A stretch of DNA of 16,909 nt from Methanobacteriota archaeon (GTDB lineage: Archaea > Thermoplasmatota > Poseidoniia > Poseidoniales > Poseidoniaceae), in contig JAAZUV010000016.1 of NCBI GenBank assembly GCA_018623995.1, positions 1 to 16,909 of the forward strand, given 5' to 3'. Position 1 is the first letter of the stretch, and every line of letters starts with the position of its first letter. Below are positions 1 to 8,969 of this stretch, piece after piece. The notes under the pieces are model-generated. The model saw only the letters and a list, made by a program, of their open reading frames with translations. It ran no database searches and was not told the origin of the DNA. The translations under genes were made by a program, and so were the position numbers.

Positions 1-21
1 CAGACAAACCCGGTACGTTGG

Positions 22-3000
22 CTATTCTTGGGAAGAAAAGTCAGCATTGATGCCCAAGTCCATTCCTTGTGGACCGCACAATCGAACGTCGCCCTTGAAG
101 AATGGACATTTTTTGCACGTATCGATGAATTCCATTGGAAGTCGTTTTGGCTCTTCAGTCCCGTTGGGATTGGCAACCAAATGTGCCATCCAATCAAAGA
201 GATTGAGCAATTCCTTCTCGGCCTCTTCGTACATTGCATCGGGCATCTGAACAAAACGTCCAGTGGTGGCGATCAACAGAGCAGGGGGTCGAATTTCTCT
301 ACGCTTTTCAACTGGCTTTTGCTCCTCTTGACGACGAAACACCATCGAATACAACGTGAGTTGAAGACGGTGATTTCGAAGCATTTCGAATTCTGCATCA
401 TTTTGAGGTTCAAACGAAAATGGTTCATCGAGGGATTCGTACAAGGGATGGTTTTCCAATTGTTCCTCACGAGCTCCAGAGGTTTTCAGATCTACGACCT
501 GCAACCAAGGTTGCTCTCCGTCCACACCTGCTAGAGCTAGATCTGCCTGACCTTCAAAGAGTATCTTTACTGAATCGATGAGCGTTACATACGGTTGTTG
601 CAATTGTGTGAGCGACGAACGAACGACGCCTTCTAGGTTGACTTCATGATCGAAAAAGAAAGATGCTTCCGTGCGCAACCCTTCGATTTCGCAGCCATTG
701 ACTTCTTGTCCTTCGGCCATTCGTCCGAGTGAACCTTTCGTAAGCAATGTTGCCAACTGTATGATTCTTGACCTCGTCTGGTGTTGTTCTTCAGGTGATA
801 GACGATGCCATTCGGACTGTGAGTGTGTTGCATCATCGATTTCTTTGCTCGAAAGGAGCTGATTTGACTGTGAATTCAACCAAACTGGACTCAGGTTGAA
901 TTCCTCAGATTTCATTTCAGCAGGGTTCGCTAATCCAATCTCAACAAGTCTGTGAAACATTGAACCGAACGATGTTGCAGAGGGCCAACCAATCGATTCG
1001 TCCTGCAAATCTTCACCGTTCGAACGGTCCTTTTGATCATCCTCATCTTGATTGAAGTTTGAATGTCCTCGAATGTTCAATGGCTCACTCTGCCAACCCT
1101 TCACATGCGACAACCAATATCGCCTGCGGCACGAATTTGCAGTATCCAATCCATGTGCAGTCATTCGAAGGGTTGGTGATTGATGCACAATATGTTGCTC
1201 GGATTCTACAACCTCAACCGATGCAGAGAGTTGCTCTTCGATGGCCAACCAATTGGCCAACTGCGAAGTTGGCGTCTGTGTTGAGAAGCAATCAGGGTGA
1301 TGATACATCCGCAATTGTTGAAGCGAATCGTCCATGAATCCACTTGCATGGAAAAGAGAAATTGGGTCGAATTCCAATTCCTGTTCACCGTATTCGTCGA
1401 GACGTTGGCCGTGTACATCACCATCGAGGTTCCATACCTGTTCTGATCCTGACTGAACTCCCATGTATCGGAATCCATCCATCATCAAATCTCCCATGTT
1501 GTTTCCTTTGGAATTGATTTTCATTGCAATCATCGAATTTTCACCAATTGAACATGGAGCATTTGGCGAACCGACAAAGATGAGTCTGTCCTTCACTCGT
1601 GTTAGTGCTACGTAGAATTGGCGTCGAAGTTCCGCCTGATTCTGAGCTTTGTTCATCTGTTCGGCTAACATCCATAATGCGTCCTCAGGCTTGTCTTTCG
1701 ATTTCCATGGTTGAATTCTACCTGCGATAACGTCGGGTGTGATGAGGACATTGTTCTGGGCTTCAATACTCGAACTACGTCGGCCTGCCTCAAACAATCC
1801 AGTTACGATGACAACGGGTGCTTGCAATCCTTTTGCACCATGAATCGTCATGATTTGGATAGCGCCGCTTGTAGGCGTTGTACTCGCTTGCGGCCCTTTG
1901 TTTCCAAGCGTTGCGAATGCTTTCATCTGTTCCAGAATTGCAGCGGGCTCATGGCCCGAATCAGCACCAATTTTCTGTACCAGTGCACACCACATCTCTG
2001 CAACTTGTCGTTCTGATTCATCGGGGTAAGCGATCAGCAAATCACTGTGATCCAATACGGCATCAAAGACCTCGTAAATCGCACCATGTTGAACCAACTT
2101 AGCAAGTGCTGCCAGAAGGGGGCCTTGGGGTGCTGAAACGAAGTACTGTGCAGCATGGTGCCAAAAGTTTTCGACATCCGACGCTCCCATTATCTCCTCA
2201 ATTTCAATGGATGTTGCACCAACGATTGGCGATCGAAGGAGCGAATGAACGGCATGCCTCGAGTTTGGCTTAGAGAGGAGTTCCAGAACGGCCATCAGGG
2301 GTTGAACAACTGGTTGCTTCAACAATTCGCCTTGCTTATCGGCCATCACTGGCAAACCGCGTGCTTGAAGACGCGAGATTAGATCGGGGATGTGTTTTCT
2401 TGAATGAACAAGAATCATCACATCTTCCGGAGATATTGTTTCTTCGGGCTCTATTTCGACGAAATCTGCTGCGCTGGGTGACCAAATCCGTGTAGGTAAA
2501 CCTCGAACGAGTGTGTCCAAGCGTGAGGCGATAAGTTCGTGTTCAAGATGGCGTAGATTTGCGTTTTTCGCATCGTAGAGGTTGTACCCTTCCATCATAT
2601 CCAAGGGCAATTCTCCCGTATCATTCTGGGTTGGTAGAAGCCATTCAATCGTTCCAGTCTGAGGGGTTTCGCGTCCAGCCTCGAGGGGTTGGGCGGTAGC
2701 ATGGAAGTCTCCAGGAAATTGATGATGACGATCGTTGAATGTGTCATCAAACATATTGTTGAGTGTTCGAAGCAAGCCTGGTGCGGTTCGGAAATTCGTA
2801 CGGAGCTGTATGTGTCCTTCTGCTCGCTCCTGCGCTGTTGTATCTTCAACTGCCATTCCTGAGTCATCAATTCCGAAGGAAACATATTCCCATGGCGCTG
2901 ATTGTTCGTCGCGGGAATAGTCCGATGCTTGAATGAACGACCCTGACTCACCCCCTGCGCCAACCGGGCGAGGATCCCGGCCATGCCCCGATTGGATGAA

Positions 3001-4995
3001 TGGTTCAAGCCTCGGCTCATTCTGTTCAATGCTGTTTGCAACGCGAATAGATGCAACCATTCGGCGCATGACGGTCACTTCGGCCTGTCGAAATCGATAG
3101 ATGCTTTGCTTCATATCACCAACAATACAGATGGTTGGGTCCCATGGGCCAGATGGTGCTGGATGTTCCTTCGAGATCCCTTCCCGACGCCCCCAAAGAC
3201 GTGAGAGAAGACGGGCATGCTCTGGGTTCGTATCCTGATATTCATCGATGATGAAAGCACGATATCGGGCACGAATTTGTTTCAAGAGCGCGTAACGTCG
3301 TTGCAAATCAAGATACTTCTCCTCCTCACCTTGCATTAGTGTTAGTGCTCTTCGTATGTGTTCATCTGACCATGGCTCGTCCCCAAGATCGTCCAAAGCC
3401 TGAACCGCCTCAGGAGGATACCAGTGACGAACAATCGCAGGACAACGCACGAGAAGTAAATCACCGACCATCAATTGCACATCATCAAAGTCATGCGCTT
3501 CTTCTTGCGATTTCAAATGACGAAGCAAATCCTGGCACCCTGAGTGTACGATATACAAGTCGTTGAGGACTTCGACCTGCAAGTCTCTCGAAACACGCAT
3601 CTTCATCTGAGGGGGTTCTCGTCCGATTTCAAGACCGAGAAGTTCTCGATCGTAACGTTCGTTTGGATCTCTGTGTAGGAAGGGCCGGGATGGATTGAGA
3701 CAATATGCAACTTTGCAGAGCATGAAAACAAGACGTCCGTCAGCAGGGTCATGGATACGGTCTTGCAAACGCTGACCAGCATCTGATGCTAGGGTCACCG
3801 CCTGTTCTTTCAATGTCTGAACATCTTTTGTTTTGAGCGACGACCATGTCACCAATCCTGCGGGCCAACCTGCGAGATAATTGCTTCGCGGCAAGTTTCC
3901 ACCTTTCAAAATCGAAGGCGTTACCTCTTCGAGTTGGGCGGGCGTCGTAGCAGAGGCTACAACTTGATACAGCCATTGCAGACGCTCCATTGGCCCATCA
4001 GGAAGCGGCTCACGTGCGAGGTATGCGAGTTGATTGAATCGTGTGTTGGTTGTTTCTGTTTGAGCTGGCGCAACAAAGACGTGGTGGTGATTGAGGAAGA
4101 CATCAACCCATTCATTGAGGATGGCATAGACATCTTCAATCACAGGGTCGATCAAATGCTCACATTCTTGCAAGATCATATCCTCAATGAGGCGGTAATC
4201 TGGAGGCGTGTCTCCATCCCAAGGCATACTTGCTCGAATGGAACGGGAACGCAAACGGCGTCTTGATTCCTCAACGAAAAGCGACGATTCAAGCAGTCCT
4301 TCTAGGACAGTTTGAGCGCTCTGTTGACCACCAAGTCGGATTGCCAGACGGTTTCGTGCAGCGATGAAATCGTCAGCGGATTGAAGCATTCCAGCTTCGA
4401 TAGCATCTCGGGCATTACGAATTCTCCAAGCGGAATTCAATGCTTGAGTTCGAAGGAGCGGTGCTTTTTCATCAGGTAATTGCTCTTTGCTGAGATGAAG
4501 AGCAACCGAATCGATGTGTGGTGCTAGAATTTCAGAGAGAAATGCATCGATGGTGGAAATCGGAGCGGCCTCAAGCAAAGACATCAGCATCGATATATCG
4601 CCTTGATGGCGAAGTCTGGGATCATGGACGCCCATTCTATCCTCTTGGCTGACAGGATGTGCGCGCAGGGATTGAATCCGCTGACGAATGCGAGAACGCA
4701 ATTCTGAAGCAGCTTTACGAGTGAAGGTAATTGCCACAATCTCCTGTGGCAACAACCCCTTCCATTCGTTCAGTGGTGTTCGGTCGCGTTTTGCAGCCAA
4801 GACCTTCCCAGAACCGATAGGTTCCTGGCGGATTGGAGGTGGTAAAAGATACGTAGCACGTTGTTCGGCAGAGAGGAGATGTTGTACATAGCGCTCGGCC
4901 ATAACGGTGGTCTTACCTGTACCTGCCCCTGCATCCAGGGCGATGTGTTGGTCTAGGTTGAGGCCAAGTCTCTGACTTCGATTGAATGAAATCAC
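22..4995 (-). CDS. addA: AddA-like UvrD/Rep-family helicase-nuclease (double-strand break resection)
   Basis: This 1657-residue protein is a superfamily 1A helicase fused to a RecB-type nuclease, expected to unwind and degrade DNA ends with its AddB partner. Helicase motifs appear in order: Walker A GAGTGKTT (23-30), motif Ia VAITFTRKAASELR (87-100), Walker B FIIDEYQDTN (581-590), motif III VGDMKQSIYRFR (625-636), motif IV LRTNFRT (731-737), motif V MTIHGAKGLQ (1049-1058) and motif VI FYVALTRVKDRL (1127-1138). The C-terminal nuclease shows GSMFHRL (1344-1350), GQADLAL with Asp1485, VDLKTS with Asp1502 and Lys1504, and QLTLY (1545-1549). Cys1289 plus Cys1627, Cys1630 and Cys1640 form the pattern of an Fe-S nuclease, unusual in the AddA subunit. 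It is longer than typical bacterial AddA (about 1200). The start is GTG, overlapping the addB TGA as GTGA, with a strong Shine-Dalgarno nine bases upstream and an in-frame stop just ahead. Family assignment is firm; the name AddA rather than RecB rests on the AddB-like partner. Confidence 0.93.
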   Translation of the reverse strand: MISFNRSQRLGLNLDQHIALDAGAGTGKTTVMAERYVQHLLSAEQRATYLLPPPIRQEPIGSGKVLAAKRDRTPLNEWKGLLPQEIVAITFTRKAASELRSRIRQRIQSLRAHPVSQEDRMGVHDPRLRHQGDISMLMSLLEAAPISTIDAFLSEILAPHIDSVALHLSKEQLPDEKAPLLRTQALNSAWRIRNARDAIEAGMLQSADDFIAARNRLAIRLGGQQSAQTVLEGLLESSLFVEESRRRLRSRSIRASMPWDGDTPPDYRLIEDMILQECEHLIDPVIEDVYAILNEWVDVFLNHHHVFVAPAQTETTNTRFNQLAYLAREPLPDGPMERLQWLYQVVASATTPAQLEEVTPSILKGGNLPRSNYLAGWPAGLVTWSSLKTKDVQTLKEQAVTLASDAGQRLQDRIHDPADGRLVFMLCKVAYCLNPSRPFLHRDPNERYDRELLGLEIGREPPQMKMRVSRDLQVEVLNDLYIVHSGCQDLLRHLKSQEEAHDFDDVQLMVGDLLLVRCPAIVRHWYPPEAVQALDDLGDEPWSDEHIRRALTLMQGEEEKYLDLQRRYALLKQIRARYRAFIIDEYQDTNPEHARLLSRLWGRREGISKEHPAPSGPWDPTICIVGDMKQSIYRFRQAEVTVMRRMVASIRVANSIEQNEPRLEPFIQSGHGRDPRPVGAGGESGSFIQASDYSRDEQSAPWEYVSFGIDDSGMAVEDTTAQERAEGHIQLRTNFRTAPGLLRTLNNMFDDTFNDRHHQFPGDFHATAQPLEAGRETPQTGTIEWLLPTQNDTGELPLDMMEGYNLYDAKNANLRHLEHELIASRLDTLVRGLPTRIWSPSAADFVEIEPEETISPEDVMILVHSRKHIPDLISRLQARGLPVMADKQGELLKQPVVQPLMAVLELLSKPNSRHAVHSLLRSPIVGATSIEIEEIMGASDVENFWHHAAQYFVSAPQGPLLAALAKLVQHGAIYEVFDAVLDHSDLLIAYPDESERQVAEMWCALVQKIGADSGHEPAAILEQMKAFATLGNKGPQASTTPTSGAIQIMTIHGAKGLQAPVVIVTGLFEAGRRSSSIEAQNNVLITPDVIAGRIQPWKSKDKPEDALWMLAEQMNKAQNQAELRRQFYVALTRVKDRLIFVGSPNAPCSIGENSMIAMKINSKGNNMGDLMMDGFRYMGVQSGSEQVWNLDGDVHGQRLDEYGEQELEFDPISLFHASGFMDDSLQQLRMYHHPDCFSTQTPTSQLANWLAIEEQLSASVEVVESEQHIVHQSPTLRMTAHGLDTANSCRRRYWLSHVKGWQSEPLNIRGHSNFNQDEDDQKDRSNGEDLQDESIGWPSATSFGSMFHRLVEIGLANPAEMKSEEFNLSPVWLNSQSNQLLSSKEIDDATHSQSEWHRLSPEEQHQTRSRIIQLATLLTKGSLGRMAEGQEVNGCEIEGLRTEASFFFDHEVNLEGVVRSSLTQLQQPYVTLIDSVKILFEGQADLALAGVDGEQPWLQVVDLKTSGAREEQLENHPLYESLDEPFSFEPQNDAEFEMLRNHRLQLTLYSMVFRRQEEQKPVEKRREIRPPALLIATTGRFVQMPDAMYEEAEKELLNLFDWMAHLVANPNGTEEPKRLPMEFIDTCKKCPFFKGDVRLCGPQGMDLGINADFSSQE

Positions 4996-7900
4996 TTCAA
5001 CTCACCTCCTATTGAAGCCGAAGGACATGCGCTTGCCAAAGAACAATACGAACAGTGTGAGCCTGGCGTTGGATGATTCCAACCAAGTTCGCTCGCATCA
5101 CGAGCACGTATTGCAGCGGTAATTCGAGAACTCATCCAGGCACGGAAACTGTTGCTTTGTGGGCTTGTACCTTCGTTCGGAATTCGGAAATGATTGCTTG
5201 AATACGCAGTTTGCGATCCGATGTTGAGGAGGGAAGTGTAGGGCTTGAACCTTGAATCGATTTCAACGAAATGCTCCGTGTCATCGCCGACTTCTGATAT
5301 TCCAACACCAATGACTCTATCTCCCGGATGTGCAATCTCCCAAGCACGTGCATAGACTGCAAGTTGAATTTCCTTGAACAATCCAGAAGCATGTCGTGAA
5401 CCTTCTTGGCCTGGTTTTGGACCTTCAATGGTTTTGATATCTCGAATGATGATGAAGCGTTTTGCTGGAGGTTCTTTTCCATCAAAGATCAATGGGAGTT
5501 CTTCAGCACTTTCAGCGAACAGCCCACTCTCATGCAATTGCTCAACGACTTCATCTGTGAAGACAACGCTGTCGACGCGATCAATTCTACCTCGAATGTT
5601 CAAAGAAGAAATTTCCATTAAATCGTTGAACCCTTGAATTTCGACATATTGTTCAGATTGCTGTTGAAGCGCCCACTCGCTTGCGATAGGTGACGCAGAA
5701 GTTAAGCCAAGATCGGCAAGAAGTAGACGTCCCAATCGACCACCAATTGGGAGTTCATGGCTTCCTTCAATCCATGCATTCCACTCTTCTGGAGAGCATC
5801 CAATCAAATCGTTGCAGCGATGAACAGATACAGCGTTGGTTCGAGTTAGCCATGGTGCTAACTCCGATAATCGACTCAGAACACTTTGCCATAGTTCCAA
5901 TTCTGACAGTGCAATACCAAGAGGCATAGGTGTGCCGATGGAAAGAGGTTGGCCACCAACTTCGATACCAAGCATGGTCATAAGATGCTCTTCGATCGAG
6001 TGGACAAGTGTTCCTTTGGCCAAAGGAGCAATGTCCTCTGACGGTTCCGGAGAAGCGTCCTTTGCTTGCAGCACCTGCTCAGTCCAAGCTTGTCGAGGGC
6101 AAACAAACCACGGGTTCAAGCGGCTTGTCGACCATATTTTCGAAGCCTCATCTCTTGTTTGTGTTGCAAGAATTGCTTCCATATTTTCAGAGCCATAGCT
6201 TGGAGGAGGGAGAGGCCGTGGATCGATAGAAGGGCCTCTCGAGCGCCCGTTCTTTTTGAATCCGAGATGTGGATATGCTGTTGCCGTCCTACCACCAGCC
6301 GTATTGGCTTGAGATACGGTCGGTTGAATGATGAGATTCGTGGTCGTTAGTAGATTGTTGCGAGTCGCCCAGTCCATCGTGCTTCCGTTTGCCATTGAAT
6401 TGAATTTTGGTTGACGGCGAAACCGGTCTAGGTGAATTTCTCGCTCATATCGGGCGGCTACAGAACGGCTTGATTGAACAATAGTTGTTGGTTGACGTGC
6501 GGATTGAATCTCAAGTCCAGAATGTTGTCGTTGGTCTCGTAGCGTATTTTCCGCGCGTTCAATCGCCACCTCACTACCATTGCTGGTAAGCATTGAGCTT
6601 CGATACGTCAACACGTTTCCATCATCTCTCGTTACAATCGACCATCCGGCACCATCTGAGATAAGGGGCTCAATGAAAACAGGAGGACTTCGAAGGCTTG
6701 GCAACTTGCCATCCAATTCAACCATCGAAAGATACTCGGCAACCGGAGTCGAGTTACCAACGGATTCATCATGTTCTGTTTCGAAAATAATCGCTTGTTG
6801 GCTGGAATTGAGCAAGGATTTGAACAAATGACGAGCGCGTCGAATCGGGAGATCACCATCGGTCAACCCCAATTCAACTCGTACTGCATCATCCACCCAA
6901 GGTATTCGCTCTGCCTTCATTGACCACGATGCTGCATCCAAACCAACGAACAACGTCATGTCGGCTTCGACTCCGTATGATTGCCGTGGGGTGCAGATGG
7001 TTACCTCAGAATGTTCGACACGGTGTTGAGGAACTTTCGTTTGCTCAGAAGCGAGTCGACATAACTCGACAAAGGCAACGCTTGATTCATACTGAAGCAA
7101 TGCATCAACCGCTTGGACCCAGCTTTGAACAGCCCCGACCGAAGCATCATACCGCTGTGTGCGACCAAACACCTTCTCCCAATCGCAGGCTTGTAGCATC
7201 AATGCAAGAACGTCTCGTGGATCTTGGCTGGCCTCAGGTAGCGGTAGAGGTGCCTGTGATGAGGTGCCGATGCACCCAGATTCAAGATACGTTAACTCCA
7301 GTTCACTGAGAAGTGCTGACCAAGAAACTGCAAGACATTGCAACCACCACTGAGTTTCTTCAAGGGATTGCAGTTCTTGTTCACGGCGATATTCTTCCAT
7401 CGAAAACGGTGTTGCAGCAGAGAGTGAGCCAAGCCATCGTTGCAATGCTCCTCTTCCACCAAGGACGTGGAAGCTGCGGCCAATGTTTTCAATGACGTCC
7501 AAATGTGGTCTTGGCCGCCAATCTTTGTGGACAGGGTGTTCAAGATTCAGGAACAAGTTCTCCAAAATAGGGAAGGCTTGCGATTGAACAATGTCAAACA
7601 ACTTGGCAATGGACCAGGCATCTTGACCGTGTGAGATGGATAGGAACCGGAGGATGGCCTGAACGGCAGACGTACTGCCTACAACATCGGCCTGTGTATT
7701 ACACGTAATACCGATTTGATTCAGCCTGCGATTCCATTCATTGTGCCTATCCTTGTTTGCATCGATCAGTAGAACAGATCCCCCGTCGCTGCTTCTGTAG
7801 TGCTGTAACGCAGAGATTGCTGCATCCATCACTTGAGTTGCACGGTCAAAACTGATGATGTGAACGCCATCTGTCGCGTAATCCTCTGGTTTTGGCTCCA

Positions 7901-8669
7901 CCTGTTGAACTGTATGTGCAGGAATCCAGGACGGTAATGCCTCTGTCCTTTCAATCGGCTTGATCTCATCATCGATGTATGCGCCATGGAATCCTAGACG
8001 GAAGGACCCCTGAACACATACGTGATGTATAGGGCGTCTCGAAGAAAGTGCCTTCAGAAATAGCTTTTCATTCTCCGAGAAATCTGGAGGATGATTGAGG
8101 AGAACAATGCCAGAAATCGAACCAATCGTGTACGGAACTGGAATGTTGGCATCCAAGAGGTGATCACACAATTTAGCTAACACATGGTGCTCATGCAATA
8201 AATCCTCCTTTTCGAATGAGGAGAGAATCCGTTCGGCTTCGTGCGCACCAGGATCCTCTTCCCATTTCGACAAAATTTGTTGATTGGTTGCATATGAATG
8301 GAGTTTCAGCAAACGTTCGGTTTTCGAAAGTGTCCAAGTCCGAGTCGCATCCGGATGAAGGCGAGGAAAGCGATGCCTTTTGGCGGCCGCAGCGAACCTT
8401 TCGTGAACCTGAACAAGCCCGACGGGTGATCGGGGAACCACAACTGGAAATCGGAAGTCTATGGCAAGGGATTTGATGATTCGTTGGAGCGTTGTATGCC
8501 GACTTGAATCGACTGACCCAGTCTCTCGGAGTATGGACTGGACTGTGTTTGAGCGGGTCGCCTCATTCGGATAGATGATGAGCAAATCGTTACCTTCGTT
8601 TGCAGCATTGGTGCGAATCCAAGGCGGAACAACCGTTTCTGGAGAACAGGTTTCTACTGTGATGTTCAC
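4992..8669 (-). CDS. addB: AddB-like subunit: inactivated helicase fold plus Fe-S PD-(D/E)XK nuclease
   Basis: This 1225-residue protein is the likely partner of the downstream AddA-like helicase. The place where Walker A should be reads IIYPNEATRSNT (31-42) and lacks the GKT, so the helicase fold is probably non-motor, as in AddB/RecC. A motif V-like segment, CTPRQSYGVEADMTLFVGLD, lies near 560-580. The C-terminal nuclease has GTLVHSIEEH (886-895), GRIDRVD with Asp1030, RDIKT with Asp1077 and Lys1079, and Q1102-x3-Y1106. Cys857 and C1206-x2-C1209-x5-C1215 match the AddB Fe-S cluster. The open frame reaches an ATG at 8804 (1270 residues), but I prefer the GTG at 8669: a GGGGGA run lies seven bases upstream, a TATA-like box sits at 8707-8714, and the extra 45 residues resemble no AddB start. 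The stop overlaps addA by 4 bases. Low overall similarity is normal for AddB; confidence in the family is high, in the start moderate. Confidence 0.88.
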   Translation of the reverse strand: MNITVETCSPETVVPPWIRTNAANEGNDLLIIYPNEATRSNTVQSILRETGSVDSSRHTTLQRIIKSLAIDFRFPVVVPRSPVGLVQVHERFAAAAKRHRFPRLHPDATRTWTLSKTERLLKLHSYATNQQILSKWEEDPGAHEAERILSSFEKEDLLHEHHVLAKLCDHLLDANIPVPYTIGSISGIVLLNHPPDFSENEKLFLKALSSRRPIHHVCVQGSFRLGFHGAYIDDEIKPIERTEALPSWIPAHTVQQVEPKPEDYATDGVHIISFDRATQVMDAAISALQHYRSSDGGSVLLIDANKDRHNEWNRRLNQIGITCNTQADVVGSTSAVQAILRFLSISHGQDAWSIAKLFDIVQSQAFPILENLFLNLEHPVHKDWRPRPHLDVIENIGRSFHVLGGRGALQRWLGSLSAATPFSMEEYRREQELQSLEETQWWLQCLAVSWSALLSELELTYLESGCIGTSSQAPLPLPEASQDPRDVLALMLQACDWEKVFGRTQRYDASVGAVQSWVQAVDALLQYESSVAFVELCRLASEQTKVPQHRVEHSEVTICTPRQSYGVEADMTLFVGLDAASWSMKAERIPWVDDAVRVELGLTDGDLPIRRARHLFKSLLNSSQQAIIFETEHDESVGNSTPVAEYLSMVELDGKLPSLRSPPVFIEPLISDGAGWSIVTRDDGNVLTYRSSMLTSNGSEVAIERAENTLRDQRQHSGLEIQSARQPTTIVQSSRSVAARYEREIHLDRFRRQPKFNSMANGSTMDWATRNNLLTTTNLIIQPTVSQANTAGGRTATAYPHLGFKKNGRSRGPSIDPRPLPPPSYGSENMEAILATQTRDEASKIWSTSRLNPWFVCPRQAWTEQVLQAKDASPEPSEDIAPLAKGTLVHSIEEHLMTMLGIEVGGQPLSIGTPMPLGIALSELELWQSVLSRLSELAPWLTRTNAVSVHRCNDLIGCSPEEWNAWIEGSHELPIGGRLGRLLLADLGLTSASPIASEWALQQQSEQYVEIQGFNDLMEISSLNIRGRIDRVDSVVFTDEVVEQLHESGLFAESAEELPLIFDGKEPPAKRFIIIRDIKTIEGPKPGQEGSRHASGLFKEIQLAVYARAWEIAHPGDRVIGVGISEVGDDTEHFVEIDSRFKPYTSLLNIGSQTAYSSNHFRIPNEGTSPQSNSFRAWMSSRITAAIRARDASELGWNHPTPGSHCSYCSLASACPSASIGGELK
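5002..5010 (-). promoter_or_regulatory. Shine-Dalgarno site of the addA-like gene
   Basis: The minus strand reads AGGAGGTGA here, nine bases before the GTG at 4995. It lies inside the last codons of the addB-like gene, so the addA-like gene is probably translated by coupled re-initiation. This site decides the GTG start; the frame is closed by a TGA just upstream. Confidence 0.8.
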
Positions 8670-8706
8670 TGCACTATCCCCCACTTTTCTGCATAGAAGA
8701 CGACTG

Positions 8707-8714
8707 TATAAAAG
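8707..8714 (-). promoter_or_regulatory. Candidate TATA box of the addBA operon
   Basis: The minus strand reads CTTTTATA. Its centre is about 26 bases ahead of position 8684, giving a short leader of about 15 bases that contains the GGGGGA ribosome-binding run before the GTG at 8669. No clear purine-rich BRE is seen upstream, so this remains a prediction. If the ATG at 8804 were used instead, this box would lie inside the coding region. Confidence 0.4.
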
Positions 8715-8798
8715 GAAACGTACGCGATTTTTGTTATTTTTCCGTAATACCTCCTCCCGGGCGATGCAATTTGCCGGATGACGGATAACCTCAATTCC

Positions 8799-8840
8799 AA
8801 ACATGAATGTATCTTGTTTACTTGATTTGTAAACATGAAT
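8799..8840. repeat. Direct repeat and inverted repeat in the divergent control region
   Basis: The 10-base word AAACATGAAT occurs at 8799-8808 and again at 8831-8840, a 32-base period. Between and partly overlapping the copies is a perfect dyad, TGTTTAC (8815-8821), 7-base spacer, GTAAACA (8829-8835). The spacing would suit a dimeric DNA-binding protein, but no regulator is identified. If AddB started at ATG 8804, the first copy would cover its start codon. Confidence 0.5.
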
Positions 8841-8854
8841 CGTGTGGTTTAAGA

Positions 8855-8866
8855 ACCTTGCAAGGT
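8855..8866. repeat. Perfect 12-base palindrome ACCTTGCAAGGT
   Basis: ACCTTG is followed directly by CAAGGT, a perfect palindrome in the 300-base non-coding stretch (8670-8969) between the divergent addB-like and TFB-like genes. It lies about 60-70 bases ahead of the candidate TFB TATA box. It could be an operator, but a 12-base palindrome can occur by chance in such a stretch. Confidence 0.35.
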
Positions 8867-8926
8867 ATGGAAGTATTCCCTCGTGTCAAGCCGATACCCC
8901 GAACAACCTACCCATCACCTCATCGG

Positions 8927-8934
8927 CTAAAATC
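8927..8934 (+). promoter_or_regulatory. Candidate TATA box of the TFB-like gene
   Basis: The AT-rich element CTAAAATC is centred about 26 bases before 8956. Transcription from there would give a 14-15 base leader that starts at the AAGGAGG ribosome-binding site. The spacing fits archaeal promoters; the element itself is only a weak match to the TATA consensus. Confidence 0.35.
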
Positions 8935-8954
8935 ATGTTGGGCGAAAAACAAAC

Positions 8955-8962
8955 AAGGAGGA
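8955..8962 (+). promoter_or_regulatory. Shine-Dalgarno site selecting a TTG start
   Basis: AAGGAGGA lies seven bases upstream of the TTG at 8970. This strong site, together with the zinc-ribbon cysteine four codons after the TTG, is why the non-ATG start is accepted for the TFB-like gene. Confidence 0.75.
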
Positions 8963-8969
8963 CGAAAAT

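Noticed and set aside
28..534. 168-codon open frame on the plus strand
   Set aside because: It lies fully inside the AddA-like nuclease domain on the opposite strand, whose PD-(D/E)XK motifs are intact; the translation has no recognisable features.
22..8669. CRISPR- or defence-associated helicase-nuclease (Cas4-like) system
   Set aside because: The Fe-S nuclease motifs could suggest Cas4, but the full helicase motif set, two-subunit layout and lack of any repeat array or cas genes fit AddAB-type recombination.
8707..8714. TATAAAAG read on the plus strand as a promoter for the TFB-like gene
   Set aside because: It lies about 260 bases before the TTG start, whereas a weaker element with correct spacing sits at 8927-8934; on the minus strand it fits the AddB start much better.
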